From the NCBI GenBank assembly GCA_025350885.1, contig JANXXA010000011.1, positions 1 to 6,737 of the forward strand: a DNA stretch of 6,737 nt, in the 5' to 3' direction. Every line of letters starts with the position of its first letter. Position 1 is the stretch's first letter. The notes beneath the pieces are model-generated. The model was not told the DNA's origin and made no database searches. It saw nothing but the letters and a program-made list of their open reading frames with translations. This DNA comes from Phenylobacterium sp. (GTDB lineage: Bacteria > Pseudomonadota > Alphaproteobacteria > Caulobacterales > Caulobacteraceae). Below, piece by piece: positions 1 to 5,798 of this stretch. The position numbers and the translations under genes were made by a program.

Positions 1-954
1 GCGGTGAGCGATGTCGGCTTTGCGGTCCCGGATCCCGCCAATGACGCCGCCGACGCAGCCAACGTCCAGGTGACGGCCCAGATCACCGGGGTGCACACGA
101 CCTCCTGCCAGAAGACCGCGCTCGGCGAGCCGGCCGACCGCACCCTCATGTCGATCCAGTGGCAGGTCGTCGCTGGGGCTGGCGGCAAGGTGCTGGCGCG
201 GATCGAGACCCAAGGTTCAGGATCATCCTCCAAGGGTGCGCAGCGGGCGCTGCGCGGCGCCTTTGCCGCCAACGCCCGACAACTGGCCCGCTCGGAGGTC
301 TTCGCCAGGGTGGTGGGCGGGGTTCCCGGCCCTGCGCTTCCGCCGCCCCGGGGGCCGCTCGCCGCGCTGACCCTGCCCCTGCCGGCCTCGGGCAGGCCCA
401 CGCCTCTCAGCGAAGCGGCCAAGGCGGTGGTTTCGATCTTTGTCGGCGCCAGCATGGGCAGCGGGGTGCTGATCTCTTCGGACGGCTATGTGCTGACCAA
501 CCATCACGTGGCCGCCGAGGGCGCGCGGGTGCGGGTCCGCTGGCCGGACGGCACGGAGACGGCGGGCGAGGTGGTGCGCTCCGACGCGCACCGCGACGTG
601 GCGCTGATCCGCACCTCCGCCCCCAGGGTGCAGGCGCTCTCGATCCGCCACGGACCGGTGGAGCTCGGCGAAACCGTCTACGCGATCGGCACCCCGCTCG
701 AGCGGGATTTCGCCGGCACCCTGACCCGTGGCGTCGTCTCCACCGCCAGCCGCATGTTCCAGGGCCAGGCCTTCATCCAGAGCGATGTGGCCGTCGATCA
801 CGGCAATTCCGGAGGCCCGCTGCTGGACGAACACGGCCAGCTCATCGGCCTGACCGACCTCAGCTATGTCCCCGACGGCCGATCACACAACATCAGCTTC
901 TTCATCCCCATCGACGAAGCGCTCAAGGCCCTGGTGCTGAAACCCGCGCGATAG
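1..954 (+). CDS. Trypsin-like (S1C/HtrA-type) serine protease, 5' partial
   Basis: This is a serine endopeptidase with a chymotrypsin fold. The frame is open from the first base; a GTG at 4 could start it, but the text there has no signal peptide and reads like the middle of a domain, so the true start is probably upstream. Numbering from the GTG, residues 1-100 form an unrecognised, probably beta-rich module with one Cys (35), residues 104-135 are a Pro/Ala-rich linker, and residues 140-310 are the protease domain. The triad is visible: His168 in GYVLTNHHV, Asp198 in HRDVALI and Ser269 in GNSGGPL, so it should be active. The protein ends right after the ISFFIPIDEAL segment, so there is no C-terminal PDZ domain as in DegP/HtrA. 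It is probably periplasmic or envelope-located by family analogy, but the export signal cannot be seen. It converges on the minus-strand gene at 995-2026. Confidence 0.88.
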   Translation, partial: AVSDVGFAVPDPANDAADAANVQVTAQITGVHTTSCQKTALGEPADRTLMSIQWQVVAGAGGKVLARIETQGSGSSSKGAQRALRGAFAANARQLARSEVFARVVGGVPGPALPPPRGPLAALTLPLPASGRPTPLSEAAKAVVSIFVGASMGSGVLISSDGYVLTNHHVAAEGARVRVRWPDGTETAGEVVRSDAHRDVALIRTSAPRVQALSIRHGPVELGETVYAIGTPLERDFAGTLTRGVVSTASRMFQGQAFIQSDVAVDHGNSGGPLLDEHGQLIGLTDLSYVPDGRSHNISFFIPIDEALKALVLKPAR

Positions 955-993
955 CGGCGCTGGTCAAGCCCCTGTCGCGGTGACCGACGCCGC
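954..993. terminator. Hairpin between convergent stop codons, candidate bidirectional terminator
   Basis: Arms 954-966 (GCGGCGCTGGTCA) and 981-993 (TGACCGACGCCGC) pair over 13 positions: 11 Watson-Crick pairs, one T-G wobble (961/986) and one C/A mismatch (960/987), with a 14-base loop. The hairpin starts on the last base of the protease TAG and ends one base before the stop of the opposite gene, so it fills the gap and would form in both transcripts. Neither side has a T run, so intrinsic termination is not certain; it could also block 3' exonucleases or work together with Rho. Confidence 0.6.
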
Positions 994-994
994 A

Positions 995-2026
995 TCAGGT
1001 CTCCTGGATCGCCGAAAGCTGCCACGCCGCGCCCGCGTGGCGCGCGAAGGTCCAGAGTTCGGTGGTCTCGGACGCCCTGTTCGGATCGCCCGACAGGACG
1101 GCGCCGGAGTTGCGGTCCTTCATCAGGTCGATGCTCTCGTAGTGCATGGCCGCGGTCGCATAGTCGACGTCGCCCTCGCGCCAGGCCTCGCCCACATCGG
1201 CCTTGATCAGACGTGTGCCGGTGACCTCATTGCGCTTGCCGTGGGTGGCGTTGTTGCTGAGTTCCTCGGCTAGGTAGCTCATCACCTCCGGCGTGCAGCG
1301 GTCGCGCAGCGCGCCATAGTCTTCGCGTCCGAACGCATCCTGGATCTGGATCAGCAGGGCCTCGAACGCCGCCTGATCCTGCGGGGTGATGGCGATCTCC
1401 CAGGCCGGCCCGGTGGCCGGCACATAGGGCGCCTCGGCCGGTTGCGGCCCCGAGCCGGACCCGCCGCCGCCGAACATCTGCGCGCCCCCACCGAAAGCCG
1501 GCTGCTGCGCCGCGAACGGCGAGGCGAAGGCCGGACGCCGACGCCGCAACCAGCGGGTGATCATCCAGATCGCGAAGCCCACGACCGCCAGCTGAATGAG
1601 GATCGTCAGCATGCCGCCGCCGAAGCCCCCGCCGAGGCCTCCGCCACCCCAGCCGCCGCCCCAGCCGTGACCCATCAGGCCGCCGATCAGGCCGCCGGCC
1701 ACCAGGCCGCCGAGCAGGCCGCCGCCGAATCCGCCAAAGCGCGCGCCAGGGCGGGCGCCGTTGTAGCCCCCCGCCGCATAACCTGGCTGCCCCGGCCGGG
1801 GGGCATAGGCGCCGCCGGAACCCTGTCCGGTATTGGGCGTCATCGAGCGCTGCACTGGCGGCACATAGCCGCCATAGGTCGAAGTCGAGCGCGGCTGCGA
1901 ATAGGTTCTGGCGCCCCGGCTGCCGAAGCTGCCGCCGCGCCGCGCGTCCGCCGGCGCCGCAGCAAGCAGGCTCAGCGCCAAGCCGACGCCGAGCGCCGCA
2001 CCGATCCGGGGCCGAAGACTGGTCAT
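995..2026 (-). CDS. Tim44-like domain protein, exported and membrane-anchored, glycine-rich
   Basis: The 343-residue protein has, in order: a signal peptide (about 1-28, ending PADA before RRGG); the RGGSFGSRGARTYSQP segment typical of bacterial Tim44-like proteins; a Pro/Gly/Tyr-rich stretch (50-100); a hydrophobic glycine-rich stretch (98-138); a transmembrane helix (about 139-160) followed by RRRR (161-164); a second glycine-rich linker (178-194); and a C-terminal Tim44-like alpha/beta domain (about 208-343, from WEIAITPQDQAAFEALL to LWTFARHAGAAWQLSAI). Mitochondrial Tim44 tethers Hsp70 to the import channel; the role of the bacterial relatives is poorly defined. The arginines after the helix suggest a cytoplasmic Tim44 domain and a periplasmic glycine-rich N-terminus, which is inference. 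The same frame stays open upstream to 2686, but the ATG at 2026 is favoured because GGAGGA lies six bases before it and a signal peptide follows it. It is transcribed away from the kinase gene. Confidence 0.9.
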   Translation of the reverse strand: MTSLRPRIGAALGVGLALSLLAAAPADARRGGSFGSRGARTYSQPRSTSTYGGYVPPVQRSMTPNTGQGSGGAYAPRPGQPGYAAGGYNGARPGARFGGFGGGLLGGLVAGGLIGGLMGHGWGGGWGGGGLGGGFGGGMLTILIQLAVVGFAIWMITRWLRRRRPAFASPFAAQQPAFGGGAQMFGGGGSGSGPQPAEAPYVPATGPAWEIAITPQDQAAFEALLIQIQDAFGREDYGALRDRCTPEVMSYLAEELSNNATHGKRNEVTGTRLIKADVGEAWREGDVDYATAAMHYESIDLMKDRNSGAVLSGDPNRASETTELWTFARHAGAAWQLSAIQET

Positions 2027-2032
2027 CAAAAT

Positions 2033-2038
2033 TCCTCC
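2033..2038 (-). promoter_or_regulatory. Shine-Dalgarno site that fixes the Tim44-like gene start
   Basis: On the minus strand GGAGGA is followed by the six bases ATTTTG and then ATG at 2026. This near-perfect site selects the internal ATG over in-frame starts further upstream that would run antisense to the kinase gene. Confidence 0.8.
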
Positions 2039-2125
2039 GCGCGCGCGGATGCGCGCCGCTCCGAATGTAGGAGGCGCGCCGCACTCGCGCCAGTTCGCTG
2101 GAGCCGCATGAATAATTTCACGCCT

Positions 2126-2140
2126 GTTCGTGGAATGTTC
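2126..2140. promoter_or_regulatory. Candidate LexA (SOS) box, GTTC-N7-GTTC
   Basis: The plus strand reads GTTCGTGGAATGTTC, an exact match to the GTTC-N7-GTTC direct repeat known as the LexA operator in alphaproteobacteria such as Caulobacter. A third GTTC follows at 2144-2147. The site lies in the 241-base divergent region, 100 bases before the Tim44-like start and 128 before the kinase start. Reading towards the Tim44-like gene, an A/T-rich patch (TGAAATTATTCAT, 2120-2108) that could hold a -10 element follows directly, so LexA would cover the -35/spacer region there. I see no convincing -35. Target gene and function are inferred. Confidence 0.45.
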
Positions 2141-2267
2141 CGGGTTCAGCGCGAGTGCAGGATGAAAAGTCGATCCAAGGTCAAGCTTGTTGGCGGGTTC
2201 TACACCAATTGGGCGCTTGATCGGCAGACCGGTTCGCGGGGGGCCCGCATGATCGGAGGCTGGCGCC

Positions 2268-2978
2268 ATGGATCCAGCAAGGCCCAATGCCGCGAATTCG
2301 GCCGTCCACCGGACGGCATCGACGAGCCCTGCGCCGCGCCTGTCGGACGAACGGCGCGAGCTCGACCATCGCCTGGCCAACAGCCTGCAGCTGGCAGCGG
2401 ACTTTCTGCTGTTCGAGCACGCCCGGCTGCGCGATCCCGTCGCCCGAGCCGCATTGATCGAGACGGCGGAACGGCTGTCGGCCGTGGGCCAGATGCACCG
2501 CTTCCTGGCCGCCCAGTCACAGTCGGCCGGCGTCGATCTCGATCCCTTTCTGCGCGAACTTGGCCGGCTGATCGCCGACACCACGGGCCTTGAGTGCACG
2601 GTGGACGCCGACCCTGTATCTGTCCCGGCCGAGGTTGCCCAGCAGTTGGCCATCGCGGTTAATGAGTTGGCCATGAACGCCGCCAAACACGCCTATCCCT
2701 GGGGCGCGCGAGGCGCCCGGACGGTGACCTGCCGTCAGCGCGGCGAGCGCCTCGTGCTCATTGTCGCCGACGAGGGCGAGGGGCTGGGACGCAACTTCGT
2801 CGCCAACCGCGGGAACGGCTCGGGATCACAGGGCCTGGGCATGACCATCCTGGAGGCGGTGGTGCGGCAATTGCGCGGGACCCTGCAGGCCGCCAACGAT
2901 CATGGCGCCCGGTTCACCATCACCGTCCCGCTACGCGCGCCGCCGGGGACGGGTCCCCGCTCGTTTGCCCCCGGCTGA
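2268..2978 (+). CDS. Soluble sensor-less histidine kinase, HisKA_2 type
   Basis: This 236-residue protein has the two modules of a histidine kinase and little else. The dimerisation/phosphoacceptor helices cover about residues 26-85, with the phosphorylated histidine likely His34 in LDHRLANSLQL, which matches the HR.(K/A)NSLQ pattern of HisKA_2 rather than classical HisKA. The ATP-binding domain covers about 120-223: N-box NELAMNAAKHAYP (Asn132, Glu133, Asn137, His141), G1 box DEGEG (168-172) and G2 GSQGLGMTI (186-194). The first 25 residues look disordered. There is no transmembrane segment and no PAS, GAF or receiver domain, so the input must come from a partner protein or another domain in trans. 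No response regulator is nearby, so it is an orphan here. The ATG is supported by GGAGG at 2255-2259, eight bases upstream. It is divergent from the Tim44-like gene and convergent with the PEP-CTERM gene. Confidence 0.9.
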   Translation: MDPARPNAANSAVHRTASTSPAPRLSDERRELDHRLANSLQLAADFLLFEHARLRDPVARAALIETAERLSAVGQMHRFLAAQSQSAGVDLDPFLRELGRLIADTTGLECTVDADPVSVPAEVAQQLAIAVNELAMNAAKHAYPWGARGARTVTCRQRGERLVLIVADEGEGLGRNFVANRGNGSGSQGLGMTILEAVVRQLRGTLQAANDHGARFTITVPLRAPPGTGPRSFAPG

Positions 2979-3004
2979 GGTCGCGCCGGCGGACGTAAGG
3001 CCGG

Positions 3005-3724
3005 TCAGGCGGGGACGGCGGCCATGCGGCGGCGCAGAGCCGCGCCCGCCAGGCCGAACCCGCCCAGCAACAGCGCCCATGTCGCCGGTTCAGGCACGCC
3101 ACCCGTGGTGAAGCCTTGGGTGATCCCGAACCCCCCGAGGCCGGTTCCGGTCGGATAGATTCCTCTGGCGTAACCGGTGAAGGTCGGGTGGGCTGCGCCC
3201 CAGGCGCTCGCCAGACCCGTGTAATACCCGAGGTAGGATGAGCCGCCACTGATTGTCAGGCCCGCATATTCGGTCTGCCAGATCGCCCCCTGGATGCCGG
3301 CCAGACGCTCGGCGTCACTGGTCGTCTTGCCCAGGTCGGCCAGGAATCCGATCTTGCCGGAGGTCAGACTGCTGAGCGCCACGCCGCCGCCGGAGGCGGG
3401 GGAGTCGGAATTGAACTTCACCGGCCCGGTCTGATAGGTCACCGGCGGCGTGGTGGAGCTGAACAGGTGGAAGAGATCGACGCAGAAGGCCAGCATGGTC
3501 TGCGACGGGCCACCGTCGATCGACACCGTCAGGACATCGGGTGACTCAAAGACGCCGAGGCTGAACGGATTGCCATCGATTGTCCCGCCCAGGCCGACCG
3601 TATAGCTGGAGGTCGCCAGATGGCTGGCGCTGATCGCCACGGTTGACGCCGACGCCTGGGCGCCCGCCGCCGTCGCAAACGCCAGGGCGGCCGCAGCCGC
3701 CAGTCGTTTCACATCATTTCGCAT
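3005..3724 (-). CDS. PEP-CTERM (PEPxxWA type) secreted protein with possible thioester motif
   Basis: This 239-residue protein has a signal peptide (about 1-25, VKRLAAAAALAFATAAGAQA) and a C-terminal sorting tail: VPEPATWALLLGGF at 210-223, a hydrophobic helix to about 230, then RRR (231-233). In this family the tail is recognised by an exosortase, which cleaves near PEP and releases the protein to the surface or an extracellular polysaccharide matrix. The mature part is rich in Gly, Ser and Thr. It holds one cysteine, Cys81 in AFCVDLFHLF, and the segment LAGIQGAIWQTEY (Gln145, Trp149); this pairing resembles Cys-Gln thioester domains. Adhesive or matrix function is inference. The start at 3724 is preferred over in-frame codons up to 3841, because AGGGGG sits six bases before it and the signal peptide begins there. 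No exosortase gene is in the window. Confidence 0.9.
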   Translation of the reverse strand: MRNDVKRLAAAAALAFATAAGAQASASTVAISASHLATSSYTVGLGGTIDGNPFSLGVFESPDVLTVSIDGGPSQTMLAFCVDLFHLFSSTTPPVTYQTGPVKFNSDSPASGGGVALSSLTSGKIGFLADLGKTTSDAERLAGIQGAIWQTEYAGLTISGGSSYLGYYTGLASAWGAAHPTFTGYARGIYPTGTGLGGFGITQGFTTGGVPEPATWALLLGGFGLAGAALRRRMAAVPA

Positions 3725-3730
3725 GTTGCG

Positions 3731-3736
3731 CCCCCT
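3731..3736 (-). promoter_or_regulatory. Shine-Dalgarno site that fixes the PEP-CTERM gene start
   Basis: On the minus strand AGGGGG is followed by CGCAAC and then ATG at 3724. It decides between this start and an in-frame ATG at 3841 that would put 39 non-signal residues in front of the signal peptide. Confidence 0.7.
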
Positions 3737-3757
3737 AGGACTTCGGTCAGCCCCTAA

Positions 3758-3786
3758 TTCAAACGGAGAGAATTCGGTTTCGTCAA
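3758..3786 (-). promoter_or_regulatory. Possible sigma-70-type promoter of the PEP-CTERM gene
   Basis: On the minus strand TTGACG (3786-3781) matches the -35 of housekeeping promoters, including the Caulobacter TTGACG form. After a 17-base spacer comes TTTGAA (3763-3758), only three of six matches to TATAAT. Transcription would begin near 3750, giving a leader of about 26 bases before the ATG at 3724. The -35 is good and the -10 weak. Confidence 0.35.
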
Positions 3787-3921
3787 GTGTCGACCAAGCA
3801 AATTCCCCCAAACAACGACTAGGGAGAGCCAGTTTTCGCACTCACTACTCTGAATCCATTGCACACCAAAAGGTTGATTCCAAAATATTTCAACTTCAAG
3901 TCGAACCGGACCTTGCCGACG

Positions 3922-3936
3922 TGGCACGCTGATTGT
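3922..3936 (+). promoter_or_regulatory. Sigma-54-like -24/-12 element upstream of the gamma-glutamyltransferase operon
   Basis: The plus strand reads TGGCACG, four bases, then TTGT. The RpoN consensus is TGGCACG-N4-TTGC, so the -24 half is perfect and the -12 half differs at the last base (GT instead of the highly conserved GC). It points towards the gene at 4032, with a predicted start near 3948 and a leader of about 84 bases. I recognised no clear enhancer-protein binding site. The site could be weak or a chance match. Confidence 0.35.
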
Positions 3937-4031
3937 CCCTGACCGGCCGGTGATCGTTCGGCCCGACACGTTCGCCGATTTGGCCCGATCTGCTAACACG
4001 GTCTCACCCCGTCTTCGGAGCCTCGCCGCCC

Positions 4032-5798
4032 ATGCGCCGCCGCACGTTCCTCGCCGCCGCTCCCGCCACCGCCCTGGCGGGCCGGGCCTTTGCCACCAGC
4101 CGGCGGGAGAACCCCAACCGCGACCGCCCCGACGTGCGCGGCGGCGACCGGATCGACGGAGCGACCTGGGCCAGCCGCTCGGCGGCCTGGGGGCTGCATG
4201 GCGCGGCGGCGACGGCCCATCCCCTGGCAACCCAGGCGGCCATCGAGATGCTCAAGGCGGGGGGCTCGGCGGTGGACGCGGCGATCTGCGCCAACGCCAT
4301 CCTGGGGTTCGGCGAACCGATCTCCTGCGGCATCGGCGGCGACTGTTTCGCGCTCGTGTGGGACCCCAAGGCGCGCAAGGTCCTGGGTCTGAACGGCTCG
4401 GGTCGCAGCCCCCGGGGCCTCAGCCTGGCGGAACAGCGCAGGCGGGCGAACGACAAGAGCCTGATCAATTCCTTCGGCGCGGTCTCGGTCAGCGTCCCGG
4501 GCGCGGTCGACGCCTGGCAGACCCTGCATCAGCGGTTCGGCAAGCTGCCGTGGAAGGATCTGTTCGGCCCGGCGATCCACCATGCCGAGGACGGCGCGCC
4601 CGTCGTCCAGAATGTCGCCTTCTACGTCGGTGCGTACGAACGGACCTTCGCCAAGCCGGAGAACCACATCGAGGAAACCGACAATTTTCGCGGGCTCTGG
4701 GTGAAGGACGGCAGGACCCCGCGCGAGGGCGAGATCTTCCGCAATCCGCAGCTGGCGCAGACCTACCGGCTGATCGCCGAGGGCGGAGGCCGGGCCTTCT
4801 ACGAAGGGGAAATCGCCCAGACCATCGAGCGCTACTTCAAGCGGATCGGCGGCTGGATGACCAGGGCCGACCTGGCCGCCCACCACAGCGAATGGGTGGA
4901 GCCGGCCAGCATCAACTATCGCGGCGTCGATGTCTGGGGCCTGCCGCCCAACAGCCAGGGGCTGGCGACCCTGCAGGCGCTGAAGATGATGGAGCAGTTC
5001 GACCTGCGCGGCATGGGCTTCCAGTCCGCCGCGGCGATCCACCACGGCGTCGAGGCCAAGCGGCTGGCCTTCGAGGATCGCGCCCGCTTCTACGCCGACC
5101 CGGATTTCTACAAGGCCCCGATCGAATGGCTGCTCTCGGCCGACTACGCCAAGGCGCGCGCTCGGCTGATCCGCCCAGACCGCATCCTGACGCCGGTCCA
5201 TCCCGGCCAGGCGCCCGGCCATGGTGACACCACCTATTTCACCGTCGCCGACAAGGACGGGATGATGATCTCGATCATCCAGTCCAATTATCGCGGCATG
5301 GGCTCGGGCCTGATGCCGGACGGCCTGGGCTTCATGTTTCAGAACAGGGGCGAGCTGTTCGCCCTCAGCGACGGCCACCCCAACGTCTACGCGCCGGGCA
5401 AACGCCCGTTCCAGACGATCATCCCGGGGTTCGCCACCCGGGGCGACGAGCCACTGCTGTCGTTCGGCGTCATGGGCGGCGACATGCAGCCCCAGGGCCA
5501 GGCTCAGATCATCTCCGACATCATCGATTTCGATCTCGGCCTGCAGGAGGCGGGCGATGCGCCGCGCTGGCATCACGAAGGTGGCAGCGAGCCGACCGGC
5601 GAGGCGCTGGACCCGCTGGGGACGCTGAACCTGGAAACCGGCGTGCCGGCCGCGACGCGCAAGGCGCTGGCTGACCTCGGCTGGAAGCTCGCCCCCAACC
5701 CCGGCGTCTACGGCGGCTATCAGGCGATCCAGCGCTGGCCCGGCCGCTACGCCGCCGCCACCGAGATGCGCAAGGACGGCGTGGCGCTGGCGTACTGA
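4032..5798 (+). CDS. Gamma-glutamyltransferase family protein (Ntn-hydrolase), Tat-exported
   Basis: Members cleave gamma-glutamyl bonds of glutathione and related compounds, or transfer the gamma-glutamyl group; they are made as a proenzyme that cuts itself at a threonine. The 588-residue product begins MRRRTFLAAA, a twin-arginine signal (R3-R4-T5-F6-L7) with a likely cleavage site after AFA (19-21), so export to the periplasm is expected. The large subunit is about 22-399; it has GGSAVDAAICANAILG (78-92) and NGSGRSP (121-127), whose Arg125 is the probable carboxylate-binding residue. The nucleophile is Thr400 in GDTTYFTVADKDG, giving a small subunit of 189 residues with NYRGMGSG (419-426) and MGGDMQPQGQ (481-490). 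The NGSGR and MGGDMQPQG motifs place it nearer the YwrD-like/acylase-like branch than E. coli Ggt, so the substrate is uncertain. GGAG at 4017-4020, 11 bases before the ATG, is a modest ribosome site. Its TGA overlaps the next ATG by one base. Confidence 0.92.
   Translation: MRRRTFLAAAPATALAGRAFATSRRENPNRDRPDVRGGDRIDGATWASRSAAWGLHGAAATAHPLATQAAIEMLKAGGSAVDAAICANAILGFGEPISCGIGGDCFALVWDPKARKVLGLNGSGRSPRGLSLAEQRRRANDKSLINSFGAVSVSVPGAVDAWQTLHQRFGKLPWKDLFGPAIHHAEDGAPVVQNVAFYVGAYERTFAKPENHIEETDNFRGLWVKDGRTPREGEIFRNPQLAQTYRLIAEGGGRAFYEGEIAQTIERYFKRIGGWMTRADLAAHHSEWVEPASINYRGVDVWGLPPNSQGLATLQALKMMEQFDLRGMGFQSAAAIHHGVEAKRLAFEDRARFYADPDFYKAPIEWLLSADYAKARARLIRPDRILTPVHPGQAPGHGDTTYFTVADKDGMMISIIQSNYRGMGSGLMPDGLGFMFQNRGELFALSDGHPNVYAPGKRPFQTIIPGFATRGDEPLLSFGVMGGDMQPQGQAQIISDIIDFDLGLQEAGDAPRWHHEGGSEPTGEALDPLGTLNLETGVPAATRKALADLGWKLAPNPGVYGGYQAIQRWPGRYAAATEMRKDGVALAY

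Larger units (their letters stand above)
3725..4031. other. Divergent intergenic region, partly A/T-rich
   Basis: This 307-base gap separates the PEP-CTERM gene from the gamma-glutamyltransferase operon. The part from about 3758 to 3905 is clearly richer in A and T than any coding part of the window. It contains two CCAAAA copies (3866-3871 and 3880-3885), a GTTGA/TCAAC inverted pair (3873-3877 and 3890-3894), a sigma-54-like site (3922-3936) and the palindrome ACCGGCCGGT (3942-3951). Short open frames here lack ribosome sites and coding character, so I call no gene. Confidence 0.6.

Noticed and set aside
2122..2145. EcfG (general stress sigma factor) promoter on the minus strand, GGAAC followed by CGTG
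   Set aside because: The spacing is 14 bases instead of 16-17 and the second element is CGTG rather than CGTT. The -35-like GGAAC overlaps the candidate LexA box and is better explained by it.
1442..2593. A 383-codon plus-strand open frame across the Tim44-like gene and into the kinase
   Set aside because: It has low-complexity Arg/Ala/Pro composition, crosses two supported genes and their promoter region, and contains no domain.
2027..2686. Upstream extension of the Tim44-like reading frame by 220 codons
   Set aside because: It runs antisense to the kinase gene, and the internal ATG at 2026 has a near-perfect ribosome site followed by a signal peptide.
2985..3005. Small hairpin GCCGGC/GCCGGT between the convergent kinase and PEP-CTERM stops
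   Set aside because: It has only six pairs, one of them a wobble, with no T run and a competing alternative pairing with 2971-2975. It is too weak to call a terminator.
3725..3841. 39 extra N-terminal residues for the PEP-CTERM protein
   Set aside because: They would place non-hydrophobic sequence before the signal peptide, and the ATG at 3724 has its own ribosome site.
3723..3932. A 69-codon plus-strand open frame in the divergent intergenic region
   Set aside because: It has no ribosome site and mixed composition, and it overlaps the start of the PEP-CTERM gene and promoter-like elements.
3956..3973. Second GTTC pair upstream of the gamma-glutamyltransferase gene
   Set aside because: The spacer is 10 bases, not the seven required for an alphaproteobacterial LexA box.
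3993..5576. A 527-codon open frame on the minus strand opposite the gamma-glutamyltransferase gene
   Set aside because: It mirrors a strongly supported gene in G/C-rich DNA, where antisense frames stay open by codon bias. Its translation shows no recognisable domain.
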